Origin: Nitratireductor sp. B36
GTDB taxonomy: Bacteria; Pseudomonadota; Alphaproteobacteria; Rhizobiales; Rhizobiaceae
Reading direction: 5' to 3'
DNA length: 64,000 bases
Assembly (NCBI RefSeq): GCF_020833685.1
Contig: NZ_JACKZY010000003.1
Coordinates: 124,001 to 188,000 of the forward strand
The notes beneath the pieces were generated by a model, which was not told where the DNA came from, did no database searches, and was given only the letters and a program-made list of their open reading frames with translations. Shown piece by piece: positions 1 through 11,483 of this stretch. A program made the translations under genes and the position numbers. Position 1 is the first letter of the stretch. Every line of letters begins with the position of its first letter.

Positions 1-2338
<2,338 letters not shown>

Positions 2339-2460
2339 TCAGGGCTTTTTTCCAAGTTTTGCAGCGATTTCGGCCTGGGGACGAAAACTATGACTGGGCA
2401 CCCTTTGCCTTTGGCACGAAACCGATTATGTAGCCTTTGAGAAATCGGAGACAGAGGCAA

Positions 2461-3435
2461 ATGGCCACCATCAGCCAGAAACCTAAGCTCATCACCATTT
2501 TCGGCGGCAACGGCTTTGTCGGCCGCCATCTGGTGCAGGCCCTCACAAAGCGCGGCCACCGGGTGCGCGTTGCATGCCGCAACCCCCATACAGCGATACA
2601 TCTGCAGCCGCTCGGCAATGTGGGTCAGGTGCAGGCCGTGCAGGCAAACCTGCGCAACCGCGCTTCGATTGACCGGGCTGTTGAAGGGGCAGACCACGTG
2701 ATCAATCTGGTCGGGATCCTCTATGAATCCGGCCGCCAGTCCTTTGACGCAGTTCAGCATTTTGGCGCCCGTGCCGTGGCGGAAGCCGCTCGTGCCGCAG
2801 GTGCGAAGCTGACCCATGGCTCAGCCATCGGCGCAGATCCGGAGTCCGAATCCGAGTATGCCCGCACCAAGGCGCTGGGTGAGAAGGCCGTGCTGGAAAC
2901 GGTCAAGGATGCGGTGATCATCCGCCCCTCCATCGTTTTCGGTCCGGAAGACGACTTTTTCAACCGCTTTGCCAACATGGCGCGGTTCTCGCCATTCCTG
3001 CCGCTCATTGGTGGTGGGGAAACGAAGTTCCAGCCCGTCTATGTGGGCGATGTGGCCGAAGCCTATGCGCGCTCTGTCGACGGCGATCTCCAAGGCGGCC
3101 AGATCTACGAGCTGGGTGGACCGGAAGTGCTCACCTTCCGTGAATGCCTTGAGGAGATGCTCGAAGCGACCTACCGCAAGCGCTGGTTCGTTTCTCTGCC
3201 CTGGTTCGTTGCGCGCATTCAGGCCCGCATTCTTGGCCTTCTGCCGAAGCCGCTGCTTACCCTCGATCAGGTGAAGCTTCTGAAGACCGACAATGTCGTC
3301 TCCGAAGAGGCGAAAGCGGCTGGCCGCACTTTGGACGGCCTTGGCATTCAGAAACACTCGCTGGCAGCCATCCTGCCCACATATCTGTGGCGCTATCGCC
3401 CTGCAGGCCAGTTCACCCGCAAGCAGTTCCTTTAA
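2461..3435 (+). CDS. NDUFA9-like NAD(P)-binding SDR protein (complex I subunit family)
   Basis: A 324-residue atypical (extended) short-chain dehydrogenase of the group annotated 'complex I NDUFA9 subunit family'. The N-terminus carries the Rossmann dinucleotide motif ITIFGGNGFVGRHL (glycines at 15, 18 and 21), with SIVFGPEDDFFNRFANM further on and a C-terminal QKHSLAAILPTYLWRYRP block typical of bacterial NDUFA9 homologues. The catalytic YxxxK of classical SDRs is replaced by a YARTK-like segment, so the protein may bind NAD(P)H structurally. The role in complex I is family inference only; no nuo genes are nearby. I chose ATG 2461 (MATISQKPK) because of GGAGACAGAGG just upstream; an in-frame ATG lies at 2437. 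The permease gene follows after 9 bp, suggesting co-transcription. Confidence 0.85.
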   Translation: MATISQKPKLITIFGGNGFVGRHLVQALTKRGHRVRVACRNPHTAIHLQPLGNVGQVQAVQANLRNRASIDRAVEGADHVINLVGILYESGRQSFDAVQHFGARAVAEAARAAGAKLTHGSAIGADPESESEYARTKALGEKAVLETVKDAVIIRPSIVFGPEDDFFNRFANMARFSPFLPLIGGGETKFQPVYVGDVAEAYARSVDGDLQGGQIYELGGPEVLTFRECLEEMLEATYRKRWFVSLPWFVARIQARILGLLPKPLLTLDQVKLLKTDNVVSEEAKAAGRTLDGLGIQKHSLAAILPTYLWRYRPAGQFTRKQFL

Positions 3436-3444
3436 GGCGGGTTC

Positions 3445-4212
3445 TTGGGCGGCTTCGAAACGCTTCTGCCGGAGACGCTGGGCGCAATCCCGGCGCTTCT
3501 TCTCGTCATCGCCAGCTTTTTCACCTCCGCGCTCACCGCCGCCTTTGGCGTGGGCGGCGGGGTGGCCATGCTGGCGCTGCTCGGTCTGTTTGTCCCCGTC
3601 GCTGCGCTGATCCCCGTCCATGGCGCCGTCCAGCTCGGCTCCAATACCGGTCGTGCCTGGCATCAGCGGGCGCATATCCGCTTTTCCATCGCCACGCCGT
3701 TCATTCTCGGCAGCCTGATCGGCGCTGCCGTGGGTGCCTATTTCGTGGTGCAATTGCCCGACGCGCTCCTGAAACTCGTTCTGGGCGTCTTCGTCATCGC
3801 TGTCACGTGGACGAAAATTCCAGGTGCCGCCCAGCTCAGCCATGCCGGCCTCGCTGCCGGAAGCGCGGTTCTCGCGCTTGCCACCATGTTTGTCGGCGCC
3901 ACCGGACCGCTGCTCTCGGCCTTTTTCGCGCAGATCATTCCCGACGATCGCAAGGCGCTGATCGCCACCCATGCCGCCGGCATGACGGTGCAGCACGCGC
4001 TCAAGGTGATCACCTTCGCCCTTGCCGGTTTCGCCTTCTGGCGCTGGCTACCCTTCATCGCGCTGATGATCGCTTCGGGTTATCTGGGCACGATCTATGG
4101 AACGCGCCTACTGGAAAAGTTGCCCGAAGAAACCTTCCGCCGCTGGTTCAAGATCGGCCTCACGCTTCTCGCGCTTGATCTCATCCGCCGGGGCGTGATG
4201 GGGATGGTATAG
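3445..4212 (+). CDS. TauE/SafE family permease (sulfite/organosulfur exporter type)
   Basis: A 255-residue polytopic inner-membrane protein, almost entirely hydrophobic, with about eight predicted helices in two similar halves. The family glycine-rich turn AAFGVGGGVAMLALLG appears at about residues 32-47 and a second copy-like segment ALATMFVGATGPLLSAFF in the second half. TauE/SafE proteins are thought to export sulfite, sulfonates or other organic anions; the substrate here cannot be read from sequence. The start is TTG at 3445, 9 bp after the preceding stop, with GGCGGG upstream; no ATG alternative keeps the first helix. The gene is probably co-transcribed with the NDUFA9-like gene. Downstream lies a long palindromic repeat. 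Confidence 0.85.
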   Translation: MGGFETLLPETLGAIPALLLVIASFFTSALTAAFGVGGGVAMLALLGLFVPVAALIPVHGAVQLGSNTGRAWHQRAHIRFSIATPFILGSLIGAAVGAYFVVQLPDALLKLVLGVFVIAVTWTKIPGAAQLSHAGLAAGSAVLALATMFVGATGPLLSAFFAQIIPDDRKALIATHAAGMTVQHALKVITFALAGFAFWRWLPFIALMIASGYLGTIYGTRLLEKLPEETFRRWFKIGLTLLALDLIRRGVMGMV

Positions 4213-4223
4213 AAACCTCCACA

Positions 4224-4370
4224 TTCGTCATCCTATGGCCTGACCATAGGATCCATGCCAGTGCGGTGGCGGCGTCACCGGCGTGGAAGTCGATGCGCCT
4301 TCTTTGAGAGGCTGCGCTTCATCCCTAACGTTCCGGCATGGATTCTCGGGCCAGGCCCGAGGATGACGAG
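4224..4370. repeat. Palindromic intergenic repeat with 36-bp imperfect inverted arms
   Basis: Arm 4224-4259 and the reverse complement of arm 4335-4370 align over 36 bases. Both start with CGTCATCCT and end with ATCCATGCC, and each arm itself holds a smaller hairpin (CCTATGGCCTGACCATAGG and CTCGGGCCAGGCCCGAG). The arms are separated by a 75-bp core. The structure fits a non-autonomous, extragenic palindromic element of the kind widely dispersed in alphaproteobacterial genomes. It fills the gap between the convergent permease and folC genes, so it may also serve as a transcription stop. Confidence 0.8.
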
Positions 4371-4386
4371 ACGAGAAGGGCCGGAA

Positions 4387-5730
4387 TCACCGCGGCGGGG
4401 TGCCGTTCTCGGCTAGGACCGCGCCGATCAGATAGAGCGAACCGCAGATCAGGATGCGCGGGGGTGGCTCGGTGCCGTCGCGGCCCGCATCGAGCGTATC
4501 CCGCAACAGTCTGAGCGCATTGGCCACCGAGTGGACCGGCTCGGCGGAAAGCCCCGCCTCCATGGCGCGCGCCGCCAGTTCGGCGTTGGGCACGCCGGCA
4601 TCGCTCGATTCCACCGGAACCGTATAGACATGGCGGGCCATGCCCTCGAAGGCACGGAAATAGCCGGTCTGGTCCTTGGTGTTGATCATGCCGGCAATCA
4701 GGAAGAGCGGCCGGGGCGAGCGGTCTTCCTCCGAAGCCAGCGCCTCGGAAATCGCCTCGCCGGCACCGGGATTGTGCCCGCCATCGATCCAGATCTCGGC
4801 CCCTTCCGGCCCAAGCTCCGACAGCGCGCCCTGTGGCAGACGCTGCAGACGGCCCGGCCAGACGACGCGTTCCATCGCCGCCTCGGCCGCCCGCAGGCCA
4901 ACGGGAAATCCCGCCGCCTTGACCGCGGCGATGGCCGCCGCCGCATTGGCGATCTGATGCCGGCCCGCAAGCTGTGGGAGCGACATGTCGAACAGGCCGT
5001 CATTGTCCTGATAGATCATGCGCCCGTTTTCCTCGAACGCCAGGAAATCCTCGCCATAGACCGTGAGCGGACAGGAAAGCCGCTCCGCCGTGTCAACAAG
5101 CACCTCGCGCGCCGCATCAAACGGTTGCTGACCGACAACCACCGGCGCGCCGCGCTTGATGATGCCGGCCTTCTCGGCGGCAATCAGCTCCACCCGGTCG
5201 CCCAGATAGGCCTCGTGATCGAGCGAGATCGGCATGATGAGGCTGGCCGCCGGATGAGGAATGACATTGGTCGCGTCAAACCTTCCACCAAGCCCAACCT
5301 CCACAATCGCCACATCCGCCGGATGCTCCGAAAAGAGCACAAACATCACCGCGGTCAGAATCTCGAACACGGTGATCTTTTCGCCGGCATTCGCCTCGGC
5401 AACCCGCGCCACCGCCTCGGCCAGAACCGCATCCTCCACCAGCTTTCCCCCGCCTTCCGCACCCAGCCGGTAGCGCTCGTGCCAGTTCACCAGATGCGGC
5501 GAGGTGTGGACATGAACGATCCGTCCCGACGCCTCCAGCACCGCACGCGCGAAGGCCGTGGCCGAGCCCTTGCCGTTCGTGCCCGCCACATGGATGACCG
5601 GCGGCATGTTCAGATGCGGGTTACCCAGCCGGTCGAGCAGGCGCGTGACACGCTCAAGCGACAGGTCGAAGCCCTTGGGATGGAGCGACAGAAGACGCTC
5701 GATTTCCCGCTCGGCGGAGAGAGTGGTCAT
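4387..5730 (-). CDS. folC: Bifunctional folylpolyglutamate synthase/dihydrofolate synthase
   Basis: FolC adds L-glutamate to dihydropteroate (making dihydrofolate) and to tetrahydrofolates, in the cytosol, using ATP. The 447-residue protein has the Mur-ligase-type P-loop AGTNGKGSATAF at residues 49-60, the HTSPHL segment typical of folate ligases and the EVGLGGRFDATN motif in the central domain; the C-terminal glutamate ligase domain is present (IDGGHNPGA). Length is normal. It is the last gene of the trpF-trpB-trpA-accD-folC run, 48 bp after accD, an order conserved in Hyphomicrobiales. The ATG at 5728-5730 has AGGA upstream. Confidence 0.96.
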   Translation of the reverse strand: MTTLSAEREIERLLSLHPKGFDLSLERVTRLLDRLGNPHLNMPPVIHVAGTNGKGSATAFARAVLEASGRIVHVHTSPHLVNWHERYRLGAEGGGKLVEDAVLAEAVARVAEANAGEKITVFEILTAVMFVLFSEHPADVAIVEVGLGGRFDATNVIPHPAASLIMPISLDHEAYLGDRVELIAAEKAGIIKRGAPVVVGQQPFDAAREVLVDTAERLSCPLTVYGEDFLAFEENGRMIYQDNDGLFDMSLPQLAGRHQIANAAAAIAAVKAAGFPVGLRAAEAAMERVVWPGRLQRLPQGALSELGPEGAEIWIDGGHNPGAGEAISEALASEEDRSPRPLFLIAGMINTKDQTGYFRAFEGMARHVYTVPVESSDAGVPNAELAARAMEAGLSAEPVHSVANALRLLRDTLDAGRDGTEPPPRILICGSLYLIGAVLAENGTPPR

Positions 5731-5778
5731 CAGGGTCCTGCCCGAAGGATGGTTATTCAGCCGGCAAAGCCTTGCAGC

Positions 5779-6735
5779 TCATGCCTTCGGCTGTTCGGAT
5801 GGCGCTTCGGCAGCCTCGACGGGAACCGGAGCTGTTTCGGCTTCTGTCGGAGACTCTTCTTCCACGACCTCGGGTGCAGCTTCGGCCTTCTCCTTCAGGA
5901 GGATTTTCAAAAGCCTGGCAATGGTCCCCTTCATCTCCAGCCGCGAAACAACCATGTCGACCATGCCATGGTCGCGCAGATATTCGGCGCGCTGGAAACC
6001 TTCCGGCAACTTCTCGCGGATGGTCTGTTCGATCACGCGCGGGCCGGCAAAGCCGATCAGCGCACCGGGCTCTGCAATATGCACATCGCCCAGCATGGCG
6101 TAGGAGGCCGTCACGCCGCCGGTGGTCGGGTTGGTGAGCACCACGATATAAGGTAGCCCCGCTTCCTTCAGCCGGTCCAGCGCAACCGTGGTGCGCGGCA
6201 GCTGCATCAGAGAGAGAATGCCTTCCTGCATGCGTGCGCCACCCGAGGCCGCATAGAGCACCAGCGGGAGCCTGCGCTCGACGGCAGTCTCAAACGCACG
6301 GACAATCGCTTCGCCGGCTGCCATGCCAAGGGAACCGCCCATGAAGGCGAAATCCTGAACCGTGGCCAATAGCTCAAGCCCCTGAACCCGGCCAACGCCG
6401 CTCAGCACGGCATCTTCCATGTTGGTCTTGGCCTTGGCATCGCGCAGGCGCTCGGTATAGCGGCGTTCATCGCGGAATTTCAGCGGGTCGGTGACGACCT
6501 TCGGGTTTTCCAGCGTTTCATACTCGCCATCGTCGAAGAAACTTTTCAGCCGCTCACGAGCTGAAATCTTCATGTGATGACCGGAGGAGGGAATGACCCA
6601 GAGATTGTCTTCCAGATCCTTGTGAAAGACCATCTCGCCGGTCTCGGGATCCTTGATCCAGAGGTTCTCCGGCATGTCCCGGCGACCGAGCATCGAGTTG
6701 ATCTTCGGCCTCACATAGCTGGTGATCCAGTTCAT
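5779..6735 (-). CDS. accD: Acetyl-CoA carboxylase carboxyltransferase subunit beta (zinc-finger cysteines absent)
   Basis: AccD and AccA transfer carboxyl from biotin-BCCP to acetyl-CoA, giving malonyl-CoA for fatty-acid synthesis. The 318-residue protein has the crotonase-like carboxyltransferase core with [19 protein letters not shown] and the oxyanion-region [17 protein letters not shown]. The N-terminal zinc ribbon found in E. coli is degenerate: where the family has CxxC...CxxC, this protein reads [10 protein letters not shown] and [10 protein letters not shown], so all four cysteine positions are D, T, I and S. The C-terminus has an acidic, Pro/Glu-rich tail after about residue 275. I chose ATG 6733-6735 ([13 protein letters not shown]), the conserved family start; an upstream in-frame codon adds 20 residues. 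It lies 43 bp after trpA. Confidence 0.96.
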   Translation of the reverse strand: MNWITSYVRPKINSMLGRRDMPENLWIKDPETGEMVFHKDLEDNLWVIPSSGHHMKISARERLKSFFDDGEYETLENPKVVTDPLKFRDERRYTERLRDAKAKTNMEDAVLSGVGRVQGLELLATVQDFAFMGGSLGMAAGEAIVRAFETAVERRLPLVLYAASGGARMQEGILSLMQLPRTTVALDRLKEAGLPYIVVLTNPTTGGVTASYAMLGDVHIAEPGALIGFAGPRVIEQTIREKLPEGFQRAEYLRDHGMVDMVVSRLEMKGTIARLLKILLKEKAEAAPEVVEEESPTEAETAPVPVEAAEAPSEQPKA

Positions 6736-6778
6736 TCCATATGCCTTTTCGTTTTTCCGCAATCCGAAGATGCGCCAA

Positions 6779-7618
6779 TTATCGGGCGGCAACAAGGCGC
6801 GCTTCGCGCACCCCGTCCGCCAGTCCCTTTACAAGGGTTGCCACGGCCTCGGCGGGGTCTTCGATCCGCTTGCCGTTGTCGTCGTAGCACTGGGCGATGG
6901 CCGCAACGATGGCACTGCCGACAACAACACCGTCCGCCGCCTCGCCAATCGCCTTGGCCTGACGCGCCGTCTTCACACCGAAGCCCACGCAGATCGGCAG
7001 ATCCGTGTGTTCCTTGATGCGGGCCACCGCTTCGGACACATTGTTCGTGTCCGGCAATGCCGATCCCGTCACACCCGTCATCGACACGTAATAGACAAAG
7101 CCCGAAGTGTTCTCCAGCACGGTCGGCAGACGCTCTTCATCCGTCGTCGGTGTGGCGAGACGAATGAAGTTCAGCCCCGCCTTGATCGCCGGAACGCAAA
7201 GCTCCTCATCCATCTCCGGCGGCAGATCGACGATGATCAGACCGTCAATGCCCGCTTCCTTGGCATCGGAGAGGAAGCGGTCCACCCCATAGATGTAGAT
7301 CGGGTTGTAATAGCCCATCATCACGATGGGCGTGTCGTCGTCACCTTCACGAAAGTCACGCGCCATCTGGAGCGTCTTCGCCAGCGTCTGCCCGCCTTTG
7401 AGCGCGCGCAGGCCGGCGGCCTGGATGGCCGGGCCATCGGCCATGGGGTCGGAGAAGGGCATGCCCAGTTCGATCACGTCGCTGCCCGCCGCAGGCAGCG
7501 CCTTCATGATCGAGAGCGAGGTCTCATAGTCCGGATCCCCGCCCATGAAATAGGTCACGAGTGCCGGGCGGTTTTCTTCCTTCAGCCGCGCGAAGCGGCG
7601 GTCAATGCGGGTGGTCAT
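6779..7618 (-). CDS. trpA: Tryptophan synthase alpha chain
   Basis: TrpA cleaves indole-3-glycerol phosphate to indole and glyceraldehyde-3-phosphate; indole is channelled to TrpB. This is a TIM-barrel protein of 279 residues, normal length. The catalytic pair is visible in [19 protein letters not shown] (Glu50 and Asp61), and the phosphate-binding segment [14 protein letters not shown] occurs near residue 217. The ATG at 7616-7618 has AGGA 6 bp upstream. Unusually, the gene is separated from trpB by an 80-residue reading frame and a 114-bp gap; trpB and trpA usually touch or overlap. Confidence 0.97.
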   Translation of the reverse strand: MTTRIDRRFARLKEENRPALVTYFMGGDPDYETSLSIMKALPAAGSDVIELGMPFSDPMADGPAIQAAGLRALKGGQTLAKTLQMARDFREGDDDTPIVMMGYYNPIYIYGVDRFLSDAKEAGIDGLIIVDLPPEMDEELCVPAIKAGLNFIRLATPTTDEERLPTVLENTSGFVYYVSMTGVTGSALPDTNNVSEAVARIKEHTDLPICVGFGVKTARQAKAIGEAADGVVVGSAIVAAIAQCYDDNGKRIEDPAEAVATLVKGLADGVREARLVAAR

Positions 7619-7732
7619 GATGGTCCTGGGTCCTCGTACATCCAGCGCGGCGCCCCCACGCCGTCTTGCAGTCCTTGCGGTTGCAGCGGCCTTATCGCTC
7701 GATCACGAACGCGGCAATGCAATGCGATCAGC

Positions 7733-7975
7733 CTATCCCTCGGCGTGCTCGCGGATTTCAATGGTGACAGTGAAGGCGTAGAAGCCATCGCGCTCGATCC
7801 GGCTTTTCGCTTCTTCGGGGTCGAAGGCGATACGCGGTTCGCCGTCATCGGCCACACGGGTCAGGAAGGCAAGGTTCTGGCTTGCCCTTATCCCCTTCGG
7901 GTTTTCCCTATCGTCGTCCTGGCGAATGGCCACGTAGTGGTGCTGGTTTTGCTTGGAGCGATAGATTTCGAACAT
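7733..7975 (-). CDS. Hypothetical 80-residue protein between trpB and trpA
   Basis: A small soluble protein starting MFEIYRSKQNQHHYVAIRQD, with no membrane segment or signal peptide. It is rich in charged residues and ends in a beta-rich, acidic stretch. The start ATG at 7973-7975 lies 3 bp after the trpB stop and has GGAG with 8-bp spacing inside the end of trpB. A GTG at 7979-7981 overlaps the trpB stop but sits too close to that Shine-Dalgarno sequence. Only the N-terminus (MFEIYRSK) recalls the DUF1508/YegP fold, and the match is too weak to name it. Placement and ribosome site argue that it is expressed with trpB. No function is assigned. Confidence 0.7.
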   Translation of the reverse strand: MFEIYRSKQNQHHYVAIRQDDDRENPKGIRASQNLAFLTRVADDGEPRIAFDPEEAKSRIERDGFYAFTVTIEIREHAEG

Positions 7976-7977
7976 GT

Positions 7978-9198
<1,221 letters not shown>

Positions 9199-9208
9199 GC
9201 CACTCTCC

Positions 9209-9874
9209 TCATGCCGGAGCCGCGTCCGCTTCAAGCGCCTGCCGGATGGCGGCGAAGAACTTGCGTATCAGTTCCGGGTCTTTCTCGCCGGGCGCGCTTT
9301 CAACGCCAGACGAAATGTCTATTCCGCGCGGCGACACGGCTTTCAGGGCCGCGCCGATATTGGCCGCGTTCAGGCCACCGGAAAGCATGTAATCCACGTT
9401 ATCGTCAAGGCCCGCCAGAAGCTGCCAGTCGAAGGAGACCCCATTGCCGCCGGGAAGCTCGGATCCTTTCGGCGGCTTGGCATCGAAAAGGAATCGGTCG
9501 GCTATGCCGCGATAGGGTGCGATGCGCTCCAAATCGGTCGCCTCGCGGATGGAGAAGGCCTTCATCACCGGCAATCCGTAGCGTGCCTTCACCTGCGCGA
9601 CCCGCCCCGGGCTTTCCGCGCCATGAAGCTGCAGCATGTCTGGTCTGACCGTCTTCACGATGGCATCCAGTCCCGCATCATCGGCATTCACCGTGACGGC
9701 AACAGCCTGTGCGCGCCCAAGCGCTGCTTTTCGCAAGTTTGCAGCCGTATCGGCCTCCACATGACGAGGGCTTTTCTCAAAGAAAATAAAGCCGATATGG
9801 CTCGCCCCGCCATCGAGTGCAGCTGCCATGGCGTCTTCGGTCTTCAGCCCGCAGATTTTCACGTCGAGTGTCAT
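9209..9874 (-). CDS. trpF: Phosphoribosylanthranilate isomerase
   Basis: TrpF catalyses the Amadori rearrangement of N-(5'-phosphoribosyl)anthranilate in tryptophan synthesis. It is a 221-residue TIM barrel with the catalytic cysteine in [10 protein letters not shown] (Cys8), the QLHGAESP strand and the catalytic aspartate/phosphate segment in [13 protein letters not shown]. It is the first gene of the trpFBA-accD-folC run. The ATG at 9872-9874 has no clear Shine-Dalgarno sequence, so initiation may be weak or leaderless. The upstream intergenic region is largely occupied by a MITE-like repeat, which is where the promoter would be expected. Confidence 0.96.
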   Translation of the reverse strand: MTLDVKICGLKTEDAMAAALDGGASHIGFIFFEKSPRHVEADTAANLRKAALGRAQAVAVTVNADDAGLDAIVKTVRPDMLQLHGAESPGRVAQVKARYGLPVMKAFSIREATDLERIAPYRGIADRFLFDAKPPKGSELPGGNGVSFDWQLLAGLDDNVDYMLSGGLNAANIGAALKAVSPRGIDISSGVESAPGEKDPELIRKFFAAIRQALEADAAPA

Positions 9875-9930
9875 AACAGGGAAGTCGCACGAAATGGTGG
9901 CGGAGTCGAGGCTGGAGGCGGTCGCGCCAG

Positions 9931-10069
9931 GCGCCCTCGCCCTTCGACAAGCTCAGGATGAGGGCTACTTCAGCGTAGCCGCACAAAACGACTGAAGAAA
10001 CACGCCAGCATCTCAACAGCCCTCATCCTGAGCTTCTTGAGCTTGTCGAAAGGCGAAGGGCGAGGGCGC
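9931..10069. repeat. MITE-like inverted repeat, copy 1
   Basis: A 139-bp element beginning GCGCCCTCGCCCTTCGACAA and ending in the inverse of that sequence. The terminal inverted arms enclose a roughly 65-bp core (CTACTTCAGCGTAGCCGC...). It is nearly identical to the copy at 10426-10562 over the arms and the core. This copy differs by a short insertion in the right arm, where GAGCTTCTTGAGCTTGTCGAA carries a duplicated GAGCTT unit plus AGGCGA. It lies between the divergent trpF and GIY-YIG genes. No coding capacity and no clear target-site duplication were seen. Confidence 0.88.
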
Positions 10070-10133
10070 TTGACTCTGTGGTTGGAATGAAATGCAATTT
10101 TAAAGTGCATTTTGCGTTCTAGCGGAAAGCGCG

Positions 10134-10463
10134 ATGGAAGCCACGGTCTACATCCTGCGTTGCGCGGATGGCTCTTACTACACCGGATTGACCAGGCAGC
10201 CGGTTGAAGCGCGTGTGTGGGAGCATAATGCGGGCATCCTTGATGGCTACACAAAGCCTCGTCGTCCGGTGGAGTTGGTGTTCACTGAAACCTATGACCG
10301 GATTCTCGATGCAATTGCCCGGGAGCGGCAGATCAGGGGCTGGTCTAGGACCAAGAAGGAAGCGCTGATTGCGCTTGACTATGAAGCGTTGCCGGAACTG
10401 TCACGGAGCGGTCGGGGAGATTCCAGTGCCAAGCGCCCTCGCCCTTCGACAAGCTCAGGATGA
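10134..10463 (+). CDS. GIY-YIG nuclease superfamily protein with repeat-derived C-terminus
   Basis: A 109-residue single-domain member of the UPF0213/YhbQ-like GIY-YIG group. The signature appears as VYILRCADGSYYTGLTRQP, with catalytic-type Tyr in the YIL and YTG strands, an Arg in ARVWEHN and the conserved Glu in ETYDRILDAIARERQIR. Such small stand-alone proteins are proposed DNA nucleases; no substrate is established here. The last residues (KRPRPSTSSG) and the stop codon are encoded by the inverted repeat beginning at 10426, so the native C-terminus has been replaced or extended by repeat insertion. The gene lies between two copies of that repeat, 64 bp from copy 1 and inside copy 2. Confidence 0.85.
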   Translation: MEATVYILRCADGSYYTGLTRQPVEARVWEHNAGILDGYTKPRRPVELVFTETYDRILDAIARERQIRGWSRTKKEALIALDYEALPELSRSGRGDSSAKRPRPSTSSG

Positions 10464-10562
10464 GGGCTACTTCAGCATCGCCGCACGAAGCGACTGAAGA
10501 AACACGCCAGCATCTTAACAGCCCTCATCCTGAGCTTGTCGAAGGGCGAGGGCGCCTGGCAC
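10426..10562. repeat. MITE-like inverted repeat, copy 2
   Basis: A 137-bp element starting GTGCCAAGCGCCCTCGCCCT. The first 43 bases match the reverse complement of the last 43 with a single A/G mismatch. The core is CTACTTCAGC...AGCATCTTAAC, nearly identical to copy 1 at 9931-10069. Its left end overlaps the 3' end of the GIY-YIG gene and supplies its stop codon. Arms of this length would fold into a strong hairpin in RNA and could also end transcription of that gene. Confidence 0.9.
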
Positions 10563-10624
10563 CAGCATCTCAATAGCAATCAGGCAAACCTGCCCTCAGA
10601 GACAGACCCGGCAAAGCCCGCCCG

Positions 10625-11389
10625 TCACTCGAAACCGATGGCCTGCAGGGCGGTGCCGTTGCGCTTCAGCCAGTCCCTGCAGCGATCGGTTTCAGGGCAG
10701 AGCTCGCGACAGAGCTTCCAGAAGCGGGCTCCGTGGTTCATCTCTTTCAGATGCGCGACCTCATGGGCGACCAGATAGTCGATCACCAGCGGCGGGGCCA
10801 TCATGATGCGCCAGGAAAAGGAGAGCGCACCGTCGGAGGTGCATGACCCCCAGCGGCTCTTCGTGTCGCGGAAGCGGATGGCGCGGGCGCGTTTGCCGAT
10901 TGATGCTGTATGCTTTGCCACCAGCGCCTCGATGTCGCGCTTGGCCTCGCGCTTCAGGAGATCGGCGACCCGGCGCGGCAGGCGTTCCCCATCACCCGGT
11001 ACAATGAGCACAGGGACACCTTCCTCAGTGACAAGCCGCGCGGCACCCCGACCCGCAGGATCGTGCACGATGAGATGCGGCACACCACGCACAGGGATCT
11101 TGATGCCCGGCCGGACCAGAGGACGCTCAGGAAGTTTTCTCAGCTTTTCCTCAAGCCAGCCGGTGTGGCGGTCGAGAAACTCTTCCACCTCGCGTGAGCG
11201 GGAAAGGCCCGGCGGCACTGTAACCCGCAGGCCACGCCCTCCCGGCTCGATGCGAAGGGTGAGACGCCTTGCTCTGGCATTCTCGATGATGCGCAGTGGG
11301 AGTTCCCGCCCGGCCACGCGATGCATGCGCTCTGCCGGAGGAGCCACAACCTTGAGGCCGATCATCTTGTTGAGGAAACCAAGCGCCAT
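10625..11389 (-). CDS. YgjP-type (DUF45) M48-like zinc metallopeptidase
   Basis: A 254-residue predicted zinc metallopeptidase of the YgjP/SprT-like group. The C-terminal domain holds HEVAH (residues 209-213) with a third ligand in NHGARFW (His219), and the family motif DTKSRWGSCTSDG lies just before it. The N-terminal part (residues 1-110) is a beta-rich accessory domain. No signal peptide is present, so the protein is cytosolic; substrates of this family are largely unknown. The ATG at 11387-11389 lacks a recognisable Shine-Dalgarno sequence, so it may be leaderless; a second in-frame ATG lies at 11365. It stands alone downstream of the DUF2852 gene on the same strand. Confidence 0.88.
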   Translation of the reverse strand: MALGFLNKMIGLKVVAPPAERMHRVAGRELPLRIIENARARRLTLRIEPGGRGLRVTVPPGLSRSREVEEFLDRHTGWLEEKLRKLPERPLVRPGIKIPVRGVPHLIVHDPAGRGAARLVTEEGVPVLIVPGDGERLPRRVADLLKREAKRDIEALVAKHTASIGKRARAIRFRDTKSRWGSCTSDGALSFSWRIMMAPPLVIDYLVAHEVAHLKEMNHGARFWKLCRELCPETDRCRDWLKRNGTALQAIGFE

Positions 11390-11431
11390 GGGGGAAGGAT
11401 AAGCGATTCGTGGAAAAATATGCGCAAAGAA

Positions 11432-11458
11432 AACGGCATCTCGATGAGATGCCGTTTC
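11432..11458 (-). terminator. Stem-loop terminator downstream of the DUF2852 gene
   Basis: A perfect 12-bp stem (AAACGGCATCTC / GAGATGCCGTTT) with a 3-base loop, followed on the minus strand by TCTTTG. It starts 25 bp after the stop of the DUF2852 gene and before the metallopeptidase gene, separating the two transcripts. Confidence 0.7.
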
Positions 11459-11483
11459 AACCGTTTACCTGTTGCCCACCGGA

